From Candidatus Latescibacterota bacterium (GTDB lineage: Bacteria; Latescibacterota; UBA2968): a DNA stretch of 44,934 bases. The DNA is taken from the NCBI GenBank assembly GCA_022823725.1, contig JAJEHL010000013.1:1-44934 (forward strand). Direction: 5' to 3'. Below, one piece after another: positions 8,267 through 17,657 of this stretch. The notes beneath the pieces were generated by a model. That model saw nothing but the letters and a program-made list of their open reading frames with translations, was not told where the DNA came from and did not search any database. Position 1 is the first letter of the stretch, and every line of letters starts with the position of its first letter. The translations under genes and the position numbers were made by a program.

Positions 8267-9673
8267 TCAGCGCCAGTCTCCGGTGACTTCTTCAAATGGC
8301 GCGACGGGTTCATAAGCCTCGTCGTAATCCCCACCATTGTGGCTGGCTTCGCAGGAGTGGAGCCATTGGTGCAGGGTCTCGCGCGTTTGTCCTATCCTCT
8401 CGCGTTGTTCATTCGCCAAATTGGTCGTTTCTGCGCGGTCTTCAATCATGTCAAAACACAAGTCTTCGCTGCCATCGCTCGATAGGTTGGTCAAGCATTT
8501 ATAACGGTTGTCGATCATCGCGATGGTCGGGGCGTCAAACATCGCGTTTTTGGGGCTGTTGAACCGATATGGAATGGGAACAGGGCGTTCTGTCATATTT
8601 CCTTCAATTGTCGGTAGCAGACTGATTCCGTCAATTGGTCGGGCATCGGGCATTTCATATCCCATGACCTCGGCGATTGTGGGGAAATAATCCAGTGTGC
8701 TGCACGGCATTTTCACTGTGCGCCCGGGTTCTGCATGACCCGGCCAGTGCAATAGCGCGGGTACGCCCACGCCGCCGTCAAATAGAGACCGCTTTCGCCC
8801 TCGCAAGCCACCCGTTGATCCCCGGCTACGGCCATCTCGACCCGTGCGGCCTTCTGGCCCGTTGTCCGAACAGAACCAGATCATGGTGTTGTCGGCTACG
8901 CCCCATGCTTCCAATGCGTGATACAATCGCCCTACCTGATCGTCTATGGCGGTGATACAGCCGTAGTAGTGTTGTTCATCTTCGCTGTATTCGTCGTACA
9001 TGGTGCGATAGTCCGGTCCGGCTACGACCGGGCTATGCGGTGCGTGAAACCAGATGGTCGTAAAGAACTGCTCGCCATTTTCAACAGCTTGTTCGATAAA
9101 TGGTATTGCGCGATCCATCAATACCCGGGAGTCGCATCCTTCCAGATTTTCCGTTGCCAGTACGCCATTTTCGTAATATGGGGATGCCCAGGGGCGATTT
9201 AGACGCTTTCCAGTCCTCTGGTTAATATCTATTGTGGGATCCCAGGTGGGAACCGCGTATTCCGTGGCAAAAGACGCATCGTAATCCCGCTCCCAGGGCG
9301 GGGCGTAGTTGCGCGCTGGATTGCGATTGGCTTTGCCCGAATAATTTGGGTCCAGTGTTCCCAGATGCCATTTGCCAAAGTGTCCGGTCGCATAGCCGAA
9401 GGATTTTAACATTCGAGCGAGTGTTATTTCCTGTGTGGGCAAGTGCCCGCGATTGGCATGTGTTACGCCGTATCGAAAATAATGCCGTCCGGTTAAACAG
9501 GTTCCTCGCGTTGGGGAGCAGACGGGTCCTCCTGCATAAAATCGCGTGAACCGGATCCCATTGCTCGCCAGACGGTCCAAATTCGGGGTTTTGATCACTT
9601 CGTTTCCGTTAAATCCCACGTCGCCATATCCCAGGTCGTCACACATCATTAAAATTATATTAGGGGTACTCAT
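8267..9673 (-). CDS. Type I sulfatase (formylglycine-dependent)
   Basis: This 468-residue protein belongs to the S1 sulfatases, which hydrolyse sulfate esters. Metal-binding aspartates are in MMCDDLGYGD (D12, D13). The activation motif CSPTR (52-56) followed by GTCLTGR has the cysteine that is converted to formylglycine. Further family segments are FGKWHLG, FFTTIWFHAPHSP and WFCSDNGPEG. No signal peptide is visible, so desulfation would occur inside the cell. It lies 3 bases downstream of a PhyH gene and 26 bases upstream of the fucosidase, in one operon. The likely substrate is a sulfated sugar, possibly fucose-containing; this rests on context only. Confidence 0.9.
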   Translation of the reverse strand: MSTPNIILMMCDDLGYGDVGFNGNEVIKTPNLDRLASNGIRFTRFYAGGPVCSPTRGTCLTGRHYFRYGVTHANRGHLPTQEITLARMLKSFGYATGHFGKWHLGTLDPNYSGKANRNPARNYAPPWERDYDASFATEYAVPTWDPTIDINQRTGKRLNRPWASPYYENGVLATENLEGCDSRVLMDRAIPFIEQAVENGEQFFTTIWFHAPHSPVVAGPDYRTMYDEYSEDEQHYYGCITAIDDQVGRLYHALEAWGVADNTMIWFCSDNGPEGRTGRDGRSRGSTGGLRGRKRSLFDGGVGVPALLHWPGHAEPGRTVKMPCSTLDYFPTIAEVMGYEMPDARPIDGISLLPTIEGNMTERPVPIPYRFNSPKNAMFDAPTIAMIDNRYKCLTNLSSDGSEDLCFDMIEDRAETTNLANEQRERIGQTRETLHQWLHSCEASHNGGDYDEAYEPVAPFEEVTGDWR

Positions 9674-9676
9674 TTT

Positions 9677-10426
9677 TTATTCTCCATAAACTACGGGTGG
9701 AAAATGTTCATCTGGCGGCAATGTATTGGGTGTCAGCTTTAAGGGATCTGTGACTACATGCTTTTTGCCGGTGTATTTTGCTGTTGCATCGACAAAAATA
9801 ATCACGTATCCCACCCGCCAATCATCGGTTTTATTCGGTCCCGCGGTGTGAAATGTCATTCCGTGGTGAAATGTACAATCTCCCGCCTGAAGCGGATGCG
9901 TCACCCTGGTACGCCACGCGATTTCCGGCGCGAATTCCCGCCATCCCTCCTGGTTATTTGTCGCCATGTCCGGTACGTCTTTCATTTCGTGCGATCCCTG
10001 TACAAATGACATGCACCCCATTTCTACGGGTGTATCCTGCAATGCGACCCACGCCGATAGGGCATTGGAATTGCGATCATAAGGCCATTTCACCAGGTCT
10101 TGATGGAACGCTGTTGGCACTTCGAGCTCTGGCATTTTTGCCAGGATGTGATCGTGCCAGATCCGCAATCGCACGCCCGAAATTTTCTCTGCGACAGCGG
10201 CGACATTCGGGTGTTGTGTCAAGTTGCGCAATACCTCGTCTTCTCGCCATACGTTCACTTTTTGATTAAATGGCCGGTTTGGATCCTTTGGCATGGCTTC
10301 GAGAATATCCAGTGATGCCCGACGAAATTTCGTCACTTCTTCCGGCGAGATAATCTGCGGAATTTTTATGACGCCATCGCGCCGATATGTTGCCAGCATT
10401 TCATCTGTGATATCTGTTGGTGTCAT
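9677..10426 (-). CDS. PhyH-type Fe(II)/2-oxoglutarate dioxygenase
   Basis: This 249-residue protein is a compact PhyH-family dioxygenase. The iron pair is in AFHQDLVKW (H108, D110), and the distal histidine is in the segment FHHGMTFHTAGPN (most likely H193), followed by an arginine (DWRVGY) for 2-oxoglutarate. All metal ligands appear intact, unlike the truncated paralogue at the left edge. It sits between two sulfatase genes with gaps of 3 and 17 bases, so it probably works on the same compound, for instance by oxidative cleavage or hydroxylation of a sulfated substrate or its aglycone. That is inference. Ribosome binding site AAAGGA. Confidence 0.85.
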   Translation of the reverse strand: MTPTDITDEMLATYRRDGVIKIPQIISPEEVTKFRRASLDILEAMPKDPNRPFNQKVNVWREDEVLRNLTQHPNVAAVAEKISGVRLRIWHDHILAKMPELEVPTAFHQDLVKWPYDRNSNALSAWVALQDTPVEMGCMSFVQGSHEMKDVPDMATNNQEGWREFAPEIAWRTRVTHPLQAGDCTFHHGMTFHTAGPNKTDDWRVGYVIIFVDATAKYTGKKHVVTDPLKLTPNTLPPDEHFPPVVYGE

Positions 10427-10443
10427 GGCTTTTTCCTTTTTAC

Positions 10444-12012
10444 TTACCCGCGCTTTGCGAGGATATTGTCCCAGGGTTCAATCCCGCACCGCTCTGCCCA
10501 GGCGTCGTAGATCGCCGCGAGTTCGGCTACGACATCGGGATTTTCATTTGTCAGATCGTTGAGTTCCGATCTGTCGGCTTCAATATCGTATAGCTCCCAA
10601 TCGCCCGGGTAGCGTTTTACCAATTTCCACTTGCCTTTGCGCACGGCGCCATTGCCTTCGTGTTCCCAGATCAGATATTCTTTGCCGTTGTCCTGGTTTT
10701 CAAAGATCGGCGTTAGCGAGGTGCCTTCGAGGGGCAAGATATCGTGCTCATTATAAGTTTCGGGATACGCAGCACCCGCTACATTGAGACAGGTTGCCAT
10801 GACATCGGTAAGCTGGCCGGGTTGCTCGCGCAATGCGCCGCTGTCTGTTACGCGATCGGGCCAGTGTACGATAAAGGGTGTTGCAATACCGCCTTCGTGA
10901 ACCCAGTGTTTGTACAGGCGAAATGGGGTGTTGGATACATTGGCCCAGGGTACGCCGTAGCTCTGATACGTGGTTTCGTCTCCCGGCATTATGTTGGGGT
11001 CATTGCCGCGTTGGACTGGGCGACCATTGCGCGTGGTGGCCGGGGCAATCGCGCTGCGTCGCATGCCGCCTCCCAGTTCTTCGGCACATCCCCCATTGTC
11101 GGCCAGAAATACGATCAGGGTGTTGTCCAGTTGCCCGGTTTCTTCGAGGGATTGGACGATGCGTCCGATGCCCTGATCCATGCGATCCACCTGTGCGGCA
11201 TAAACTTCCATGCGTCGCTGCTGCCACGCCTTGTGATCTGCTTCTTCCCAGGGCACTTGAGAGGGGTCGCGGTCGCTCAGTCCCCATTCGGGTTTCAAGA
11301 TGCCCATTTCGCGCATGCGCGCCAAACGCTCTTCGCGCAGTTGATCCCATCCCGCGGCAAAACGATCTTTGTATTTTGCAATGTCTTCCTCGTGCGCGTG
11401 CAGGGGCCAATGGGGTGCGGTGTATGCGGTGTATAAAAAGAATGGCTGATCTCCGTTTGCCTGCGCGTGTTCTCGGATATAATCCGCTGCCTGATCGCTG
11501 ATGGCATCGGTTAAAAAGAAATCCTCTGGAAATTCATCCACTGTAATTTGCTCGTTGTCCCGCGTGAGTGTTTGCGGCTTCCAATAATTGGCGGCACCGG
11601 TAATGATGCCGAAAAAGCGATCAAATCCGCGCTGACAGGGCCAACTGTGTTTGGGACCATCCGCATCTGCATGCCGCGTGATATGCCATTTGCCACTCAT
11701 ATAGGTCGCATATCCCACGGTTTTGAGCACTTCGGCAATGGTTACGCTCCTGAAGTTCAGATCGCCCCGATACCCTTCGTATTCCCGGTCATCCATCATG
11801 TGTCCTACACTGGCTTGATGGGGATGCAATCCTGTGAGCAGCGATGCCCGCGTGGGGCAGCACCGCGCCGTGTTGTAAAATTGAGTGAGTCGCAACCCAT
11901 TGGCAGCAAGTCGATCTAAATTTGGCGTGTGGATCTCACCGCCGTAACATCCAATATCAGAATAGCCCATATCGTCGTTCATAATCAGCAAAATATTTGG
12001 TCGCTCTGCCAT
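10444..12012 (-). CDS. Arylsulfatase-type S1 sulfatase (formylglycine-dependent)
   Basis: The 522-residue protein is a second S1 sulfatase, closer in look to arylsulfatase A-type enzymes. N-terminal MNDDMGYSDIG holds metal-binding aspartates, CCPTR (51-55) followed by ASLLTG is the formylglycine site, and MSGKWH, FFLYTAYTAPHWPLH and VFLADNGGCAEE are conserved segments. No signal peptide is seen. It is the first gene of the sulfatase-PhyH-sulfatase-fucosidase operon, with an AAGGAG ribosome binding site. It is clearly different from the 8267 sulfatase, which suggests two different sulfate positions or linkages. Confidence 0.9.
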   Translation of the reverse strand: MAERPNILLIMNDDMGYSDIGCYGGEIHTPNLDRLAANGLRLTQFYNTARCCPTRASLLTGLHPHQASVGHMMDDREYEGYRGDLNFRSVTIAEVLKTVGYATYMSGKWHITRHADADGPKHSWPCQRGFDRFFGIITGAANYWKPQTLTRDNEQITVDEFPEDFFLTDAISDQAADYIREHAQANGDQPFFLYTAYTAPHWPLHAHEEDIAKYKDRFAAGWDQLREERLARMREMGILKPEWGLSDRDPSQVPWEEADHKAWQQRRMEVYAAQVDRMDQGIGRIVQSLEETGQLDNTLIVFLADNGGCAEELGGGMRRSAIAPATTRNGRPVQRGNDPNIMPGDETTYQSYGVPWANVSNTPFRLYKHWVHEGGIATPFIVHWPDRVTDSGALREQPGQLTDVMATCLNVAGAAYPETYNEHDILPLEGTSLTPIFENQDNGKEYLIWEHEGNGAVRKGKWKLVKRYPGDWELYDIEADRSELNDLTNENPDVVAELAAIYDAWAERCGIEPWDNILAKRG

Positions 12013-12056
12013 TCGGAAACTCCTTGTGTGAAGAGATTAAAAAGGATTAGCGGTTG

Positions 12057-12085
12057 AAAATACAAAATACCAGGTCTTTTCACAA
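12057..12085 (-). promoter_or_regulatory. Possible promoter of the sulfatase operon
   Basis: On the minus strand TTGTGA (12085-12080) and TATTTT (12062-12057) are separated by 17 bases and lie about 45 bases upstream of the start at 12012. The match is moderate and the region is AT-rich, so a chance match is possible. Confidence 0.35.
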
Positions 12086-12114
12086 TGCCCGCGTGCAGGG
12101 GTAAAAAATGATAG

Positions 12115-12134
12115 GGGCGAAAAATCTTTCGCCC
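12115..12134 (-). terminator. Terminator after the UbiA-family gene
   Basis: GGGCGAAA and TTTCGCCC form an 8-bp perfect stem with a 4-base loop right after the stop of the 12136-13002 gene. On the minus strand it is followed by CTATCATTTTTT. It separates this gene from the sulfatase operon. Confidence 0.7.
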
Positions 12135-12135
12135 G

Positions 12136-13002
12136 TCAAACGTAGAGTATTAAAACCAGGGTTAGCAACCACAGGGCGCAGGCGATTAGAAGAGGGAGAT
12201 CACCCAATACGGTGGAGGTGGGATTGCCGCCCCCATCTTTTTTGTAGATGAGATAGAGGTAGCGCAACATACCGTAAATTACAAAAGGGATGGTGAGGTT
12301 GAGGTATTTGGTGCCGAGTTTTTCAATAACTTCGGGCGACATGGTGTAAAGCGCGTAGGATACCAGTGCGCCGGCTGTGACGATGGCAATTATCTGGTCG
12401 AGAAATTGCGGAGAATATTCTGCGAGGATGCGGCGGTGGGTGCTGGCGTCTCCTTCGAGCAGGGCGAGTTCATGCCGGCGCTTGGCAAAGCCGAGAAATA
12501 GTGCCAGCAGCATGGTACAGAGGATGAACCAGGAGGAAATGGCGACCTGAATCGCCACTGCACCGCCGATGGCGCGCAGAAGAAATCCCGCGGCAATGAT
12601 CATAACATCGAGGATGACGATGTGTTTGAGGTACAGCGTATAGGCGATGTTCAGTACTGCATAGATCAGGAGGACGATCCCAAAATGGGGATGTACATAA
12701 AATCCCCCGATCAGGGCGATCAGGGCGAGGAGGATAGCGGCGATGGCGGCAACGGAGATACGCAACGCGCCCGAGGCGATCGGGCGATGGCGTTTCAGAG
12801 GATGCTGGCGGTCGTTTTCTCTGTCTCGGATGTCGTTGAAAAGGTACGCTGCGCCAGAGATGAGACAAAAACAGATCAGGGCAAGGATGCCTTGCAGGAG
12901 GTCGTCGGATTCAAAAATGCGTTTGGTAAAAACGAGAGCGGCCAATACAAAGACATTTTTGACCCATTCGCGTGGACGCATCGCGTGGATGAGTGGAGAC
13001 AT
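12136..13002 (-). CDS. UbiA-family prenyltransferase, decaprenyl-phosphate phosphoribosyltransferase-like
   Basis: The 288-residue membrane protein has about eight to nine hydrophobic segments and the UbiA motif NDxxDxxxD at 56-64 (NDIRDREND), followed by RPIASG. The N-terminus MRPREWVKNVFV and the C-terminal YKKDGGGNPTSTVLGD are typical of decaprenyl-phosphate phosphoribosyl (DPPR) synthases. These move phosphoribose from PRPP onto a polyprenyl phosphate, giving precursors for arabinosyl or related cell-surface sugars. The epimerase genes that usually complete that pathway are not in the window. It lies alone between two terminators, just downstream of the large peptidase gene. Confidence 0.82.
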   Translation of the reverse strand: MSPLIHAMRPREWVKNVFVLAALVFTKRIFESDDLLQGILALICFCLISGAAYLFNDIRDRENDRQHPLKRHRPIASGALRISVAAIAAILLALIALIGGFYVHPHFGIVLLIYAVLNIAYTLYLKHIVILDVMIIAAGFLLRAIGGAVAIQVAISSWFILCTMLLALFLGFAKRRHELALLEGDASTHRRILAEYSPQFLDQIIAIVTAGALVSYALYTMSPEVIEKLGTKYLNLTIPFVIYGMLRYLYLIYKKDGGGNPTSTVLGDLPLLIACALWLLTLVLILYV

Positions 13003-13021
13003 AAGCGTTAAAATAGCGAAA

Positions 13022-13053
13022 AGTGCTCCGCCTTATAACACAGGCGGAGCACT
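13022..13053 (-). terminator. Strong terminator after the 1191-residue protein gene
   Basis: AGTGCTCCGCC and GGCGGAGCACT form an 11-bp perfect stem with a 10-base loop, 18 bases past the stop at 13072. It is followed on the minus strand by TTTTCGC and further T-rich sequence. Confidence 0.75.
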
Positions 13054-13071
13054 GGATTGCGAGAGATGGCT

Positions 13072-16000
13072 TTACAATGACAGGCCAAAATAGAATCGCG
13101 TCCCACTGACCTCTTCGATGATATCGGGGTTGTTGCGGGATGGGACTTCGAGTTTGGTGGGACGGGCGACGATGAAATAGCCGAACATGGGTAAGCGGTA
13201 ATGTGAAAATATCTGGAATCGGATTTCGGCGCCGTAGTCAAATAGGAAAGCGTTCTTGAATTTGTCCCATCGCCCACTGTGTACTTCTTCATTTACGTCA
13301 AAAATATCGCCGATGCTGGCGGCATTGGATGTGCCGCCAAACTCAAAAAAGAGCGAGGCGTAAATTTTGTCAAAAAAGAGGGGCGGGAGTTCTGCACCGA
13401 CCTGCTTGAAGATGGGCAGGGTCAGCGTGGTGCGGCCAAAGAGGGCTTTGCCACCTGATATCGTGAAATACGGATAGCCACGCAAGGTGCCCAGGCCACC
13501 GAGATAATAGCGCAGGGGATAATAGAATACGCCTTCGAATGTGCCGCCTTCTTGTTGTACTTCTTTGACATAGCCGTCTTTATAGGCTCCAAAGATCTGG
13601 AGGGCGAGTGTAGAGCGGCCGATGAGTGGGATAAATTCGTTAAAGGAAACAAGGTATTCGTTGAAACCCACGTTGACTTTATCGCCTCGGAAAAATGCGG
13701 GTGATAGGTCTTCGCCGATGGGGTCTGGGGTAAAGTCCCCATTCAGATCTGGCGTGCGGGCCAGTGTATCTATCACGGTCGCATTGATGCGCCGGTAGCG
13801 GAAGGACAATGCGCGACCACCCGACGGGTTGATGTAGAGGTCGGTTGCGGGTTTGAGGGTGACGTAGCTCCAACCACCCATCCATTCGTTACTTTTGAAG
13901 AAGTCGAGTTCTTTGTAGAGAAAATCGTCGAGAAGGGTTTCCTGCGATGCATAGCCCGATCCGGGGATCTGATCGGTAATGTCTTCAATAGCACCGGTCC
14001 CCAAATTGGTCTGAAAGACGCGAGAGCTGTCGTAAAGGACCTGAACGGCGTGCAAGTTTTCAGTATATTTGCGGTAGCCATAGGCCAGACTAAAATAGTG
14101 TCCGCGGCCTACCCCCATTTCCGCGCCTACCGTAAAATCAGAGAATACATCCTTAAAATCATCTTCTTCCGTAACTGTGAGATCTAAGTATTGCGTGACA
14201 TTGGGGATTAGAACCTGTTGTCCTTCGTCGTTTGTGGTAATTAGTGTGCCGCTGAGTGTATCGCGTACGGTTTGGACGGTACCCAAATCCACGATGCTGT
14301 TGATGGTTTGCCTGCTGCCTCCAAAGAAGATGCGGGGAACATAGGTGCTTTGTTCAGATAGAATGGGGGTGAGGCTGTTCTGGTAGTAGAAGGCAAATTC
14401 CGAGTTGAAGTCTTGTTGTCGTCTGAAGTTTTTGCCGATCAGGGCGGTGGTTACAAAAACGTCGCTGCCGAGCAGATCGCCCCAGGCCCATTGAACACCC
14501 GCGCTGAGTTGATCCAGACCGAATCGGTTGCCGATAAACGTGGGACCCAGCAATGCGATGGGTGTGATTCCGTAGGAGATGAGGCGCGTGGAATACCGCC
14601 CGATGTCGTGAAGTTCGGTGATGGGTTTGCCGGTGTAAATCTCGGCGTAGTCCCGCTCAACACCCTCGGGAGTATCGACGGCAACGGCCTCGGATAGGGG
14701 TATGCGATAGAGGTTGTAGTTCGCCGCGTGATAACCCGCGTAGATCACGTCTTTGGCATCGGGAGAAATAGTGGGCAAAAACGCGCCGCCGACAACATTG
14801 GTCAGTTGCTTTTGTTCCCCGGTCGCCATGTCGTGGGTATAGAGGTTGAAGATACCCGTGCGGTCTGAACTGAAGATAAATCCGCTGCCATCGGGTAGCC
14901 ATACGGGGTCTCGTTCGTCGGCTGTGGAGTGTACGATGGCTTTGAAGTTGGCATTGTTGGCATAGGCGAGGCTATCGGGAAATGCCTTGAGGCTGTCGGC
15001 TTTTGCCTGTTGGAGGCTGTCGAGTTGTGTGTCAACTTCTTTTTTCTCCAGCGAGCGCCGGCCCTTTTTCTTTTCCCAGGTTGTGGCCTCCACGTCGATA
15101 ATGGCAATGTCGCGGTCTTCGCCTGTGCGGAATACGCTGAAGAGCAGGTGTTTGCCGTCGGGCGACCATTTTGGGCCAAAATACTGTGTGGCGTCGTTGT
15201 TATGTGTGAGGTATCGCACATCGGTGCCGTCGGTGTTTACAAGGCCGAGATTTGCCGTGCCATCTCTCATGGTTACAAAGGCGATTTGTCTGCCATCGGG
15301 TGAGAGGGTGGGGTCTTTGCTACGCAGACCCACGGTGAGGCGCGTTTCTTTTTTCGTTTTTGTGTCATAAGTGAAGATGTCCCAACGCGCGCCTACGGCT
15401 TTGATGTACATCAGGCTGTCGCCGCTGGCTGTCCAGACAAAGCGGTTATCGACGCGGTCGGCTATTTTTGTGACTTTTTTTGTTGCGAGGTCCATCACTT
15501 TGAGTTCGGTGATGAAATAGTCGCTGTCGTCGTTGGAGATAAAACCCAGCTTATCGCCTTGCGGGGAATAGACCGGGTGATAGTCCAAACCGCCTCTATC
15601 CACGATCAATTCGCCTTCGCGTTCGCCGGCTTCCTGGATGTCGCTTTGAACCGCGCTGTATTGTTCCCCAATATGCGTTTTCCAATCGCGGTAGAGTTGT
15701 TTGGCCGATACGCCTGTGGCTTTTTTGAGCGAGGAGTTGAAGTTGATAATGGGTCTGTGTTCAAAAATTTGTCTGACAACATTGGGGCCAAAGCGTTCGC
15801 CAATGTAGTTGAGCATGGCAAAACCCTGATTATAGACCATTTCGCCGTGGAAATTGCCCTTGCCGCCGAGTTGTCCCATGCTGGATAGGGAGAGCAGATC
15901 ATTTTCGAGCGAGGCCATACGCAGGAGCATATCGCGGTGTGTGTCCCAGTGGTCATCGCCGTATTCGGTGGCTTCGTATTGCGAGATGCCTTCGGCAAAA

Positions 16001-16647
16001 CCCGAATTCATGGCGAGGTGATACAGGCCGAGTGTAAAGCTAAAATCGGGATTTTCATTGGCGCGGGAGGCGTTGACAATGCCGATTTGGAATGGCAGAC
16101 CCTTATAGGCGGCTTTTAATGTTACGATGTGGGCGAGTTCGTGGACAAAAACATTGCGTACCCAGTCGCTGGTGCCGCGGATTTCCCAGTCAATGGGGTT
16201 GGTCCAAAAATGGATGTAATTGGCACTGTACACGGCAAAGGCATTGCCCAAATAATCCGCCTGATCGTCAACGACGACATGGATGGGTGCAATGCGATCG
16301 ACAAAGGTGGGGTAATGGCGCATGAGATTTGACAGAACCTCATCGCAGAAGTCGGCAATTTGGCGGGCGGTTTTTTCAGCAGTAGAGAAGTAGATGTTGA
16401 AATATCTGGTGCGAATCATCCGAGCGCCAGCCGTCCGCAGTCCCAAAAGCGAGGGAAAAAAGCCATCGACTGTTTCGGGTTTCCAATAGGTGTAGCTTTT
16501 TTGATCGGGAGACGGACGGTTTAACGGGGTATTGGCAAGGTCAACCCCAATGGCTTTGGCGGGACCTAAAGAGGGGGGCTGTGCCAGGGCGGTGTGGGAT
16601 ATGAGGCCAGTGAGACACAGCATCGTTAAAATTTTTAAGACCTTCAC
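13072..16647 (-). CDS. Secreted metallopeptidase / TolB-like propeller / outer-membrane barrel protein
   Basis: This 1191-residue protein has a signal peptide (about residues 1-22, ending ALAQ). Next comes a gluzincin-like metallopeptidase region with HELAH (169-173) and a later GFAEG glutamate. Then come WD40-like/TolB-type propeller blades with SPDGRQIAFV, SPDGKHLLFS and DGSGFIFSSD units, roughly residues 330-660. The last 450 or so residues are rich in aromatic, alternating strands and end in RFYFGLSL, fitting an outer-membrane barrel. It is probably a surface or periplasm-facing protease anchored in the outer membrane. The start is a GTG with CAAGGAG upstream. It is flanked by a terminator downstream and the oppF-like gene 3' to 5' upstream, so probably transcribed separately. 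Confidence 0.78.
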   Translation of the reverse strand: MKVLKILTMLCLTGLISHTALAQPPSLGPAKAIGVDLANTPLNRPSPDQKSYTYWKPETVDGFFPSLLGLRTAGARMIRTRYFNIYFSTAEKTARQIADFCDEVLSNLMRHYPTFVDRIAPIHVVVDDQADYLGNAFAVYSANYIHFWTNPIDWEIRGTSDWVRNVFVHELAHIVTLKAAYKGLPFQIGIVNASRANENPDFSFTLGLYHLAMNSGFAEGISQYEATEYGDDHWDTHRDMLLRMASLENDLLSLSSMGQLGGKGNFHGEMVYNQGFAMLNYIGERFGPNVVRQIFEHRPIINFNSSLKKATGVSAKQLYRDWKTHIGEQYSAVQSDIQEAGEREGELIVDRGGLDYHPVYSPQGDKLGFISNDDSDYFITELKVMDLATKKVTKIADRVDNRFVWTASGDSLMYIKAVGARWDIFTYDTKTKKETRLTVGLRSKDPTLSPDGRQIAFVTMRDGTANLGLVNTDGTDVRYLTHNNDATQYFGPKWSPDGKHLLFSVFRTGEDRDIAIIDVEATTWEKKKGRRSLEKKEVDTQLDSLQQAKADSLKAFPDSLAYANNANFKAIVHSTADERDPVWLPDGSGFIFSSDRTGIFNLYTHDMATGEQKQLTNVVGGAFLPTISPDAKDVIYAGYHAANYNLYRIPLSEAVAVDTPEGVERDYAEIYTGKPITELHDIGRYSTRLISYGITPIALLGPTFIGNRFGLDQLSAGVQWAWGDLLGSDVFVTTALIGKNFRRQQDFNSEFAFYYQNSLTPILSEQSTYVPRIFFGGSRQTINSIVDLGTVQTVRDTLSGTLITTNDEGQQVLIPNVTQYLDLTVTEEDDFKDVFSDFTVGAEMGVGRGHYFSLAYGYRKYTENLHAVQVLYDSSRVFQTNLGTGAIEDITDQIPGSGYASQETLLDDFLYKELDFFKSNEWMGGWSYVTLKPATDLYINPSGGRALSFRYRRINATVIDTLARTPDLNGDFTPDPIGEDLSPAFFRGDKVNVGFNEYLVSFNEFIPLIGRSTLALQIFGAYKDGYVKEVQQEGGTFEGVFYYPLRYYLGGLGTLRGYPYFTISGGKALFGRTTLTLPIFKQVGAELPPLFFDKIYASLFFEFGGTSNAASIGDIFDVNEEVHSGRWDKFKNAFLFDYGAEIRFQIFSHYRLPMFGYFIVARPTKLEVPSRNNPDIIEEVSGTRFYFGLSL

Positions 16648-16695
16648 TTATGACTCCTTGAAATGGTGGGTGGATGGCACACAGGTACTGCGCCT

Positions 16696-17646
16696 CTAAT
16701 TGTGCCGCAAGATACAGGCCACGCTGTGGCCGGGTTCAATGTCTAAGAGTTCGGGTTTGCGGTGGGCGCAGTCCGGCGTTGCTTCGGGACAGCGCGGATG
16801 AAATGCACAGCCCGAAGGTACGTTGACCGGGCTGGGCACGTCGCCTGTTAAAATGGTGCGTGATCCCCTGACGCGCGGATCGGGTATGGGGATTGATGAG
16901 AGCAATGCGCGCGTATAGGGATGCTGCGGATTCTCGTAGAGTTCCTGGCTTTCGGCCAGTTCGACAATTTTGCCCAGATACATGACTGCCACGCGGTTGG
17001 AAATGTGTTTGACCACGCTCAGGTCGTGTGCGATAAAGAGATATGAAAGGCCAAACTGAGCCTGTAAATCCTGGAGTAAGTTTACTATTTGTGCCTGAAT
17101 CGATACGTCGAGTGCAGATACGGGTTCGTCCGCGATAATGAATTGCGGTTTTACGGCCAATGCGCGGGCAATGCCAATGCGCTGTCGCTGTCCGCCGGAA
17201 AATTCGTGCGGATAGCGGCGTGCGACGTCGGGAGACAAGCCCACGGTGTTGAGCAGGTCGGCGACTCGATCTTTTGTTTTGTCGCCGTGGATTTTCAGGG
17301 GTTCCGAGAGGATGCCGCCGATGGTGAGGCGGGGGTTTAGAGATCCGTAAGGGTCCTGAAAGATGATTTGCATATGCTGGCGCAGTGCTCGAAGTTGTTT
17401 TTTCCCCAGGGAGAGAATGTCGGTATTTTTGAATCGCACGGTGCCTGATGTCGCATCGATAAGGCGCAAGATGGCGCGTCCAGTTGTCGTTTTTCCGCAT
17501 CCCGATTCACCGACCAGGCCGAGGGTTTCGCCGGGGGAAATATCGAAGCTCACGTCATCTACCGCTTTGACCTGCCCGGTGTTGCGTCCCCAAAGACCCT
17601 GGGAAATGGGGTAGTATTTTTTTAAATTTTGAACTTGAAGAAGCAA
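16696..17646 (-). CDS. Peptide/nickel-type ABC transporter ATP-binding protein (OppF/DppF-like)
   Basis: The protein of about 316 residues is an Opp/Dpp-type ATPase. It has Walker [10 protein letters not shown], signature [14 protein letters not shown] and Walker [12 protein letters not shown]. The C-terminal oligopeptide-transporter extension contains [12 protein letters not shown] and cysteines ([14 protein letters not shown]) that in relatives can hold an Fe-S cluster. A TTG at 17646 with AAGGCGAG upstream is preferred; an in-frame GTG at 17673 would overlap the previous gene but has no ribosome binding site. It works as a pair with the adjacent OppD-like ATPase. No permease or binding protein is in the window, so the cargo is unknown. 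Confidence 0.88.
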   Translation of the reverse strand: MLLQVQNLKKYYPISQGLWGRNTGQVKAVDDVSFDISPGETLGLVGESGCGKTTTGRAILRLIDATSGTVRFKNTDILSLGKKQLRALRQHMQIIFQDPYGSLNPRLTIGGILSEPLKIHGDKTKDRVADLLNTVGLSPDVARRYPHEFSGGQRQRIGIARALAVKPQFIIADEPVSALDVSIQAQIVNLLQDLQAQFGLSYLFIAHDLSVVKHISNRVAVMYLGKIVELAESQELYENPQHPYTRALLSSIPIPDPRVRGSRTILTGDVPSPVNVPSGCAFHPRCPEATPDCAHRKPELLDIEPGHSVACILRHN

Positions 17647-17657
17647 TATTTCTCGCC

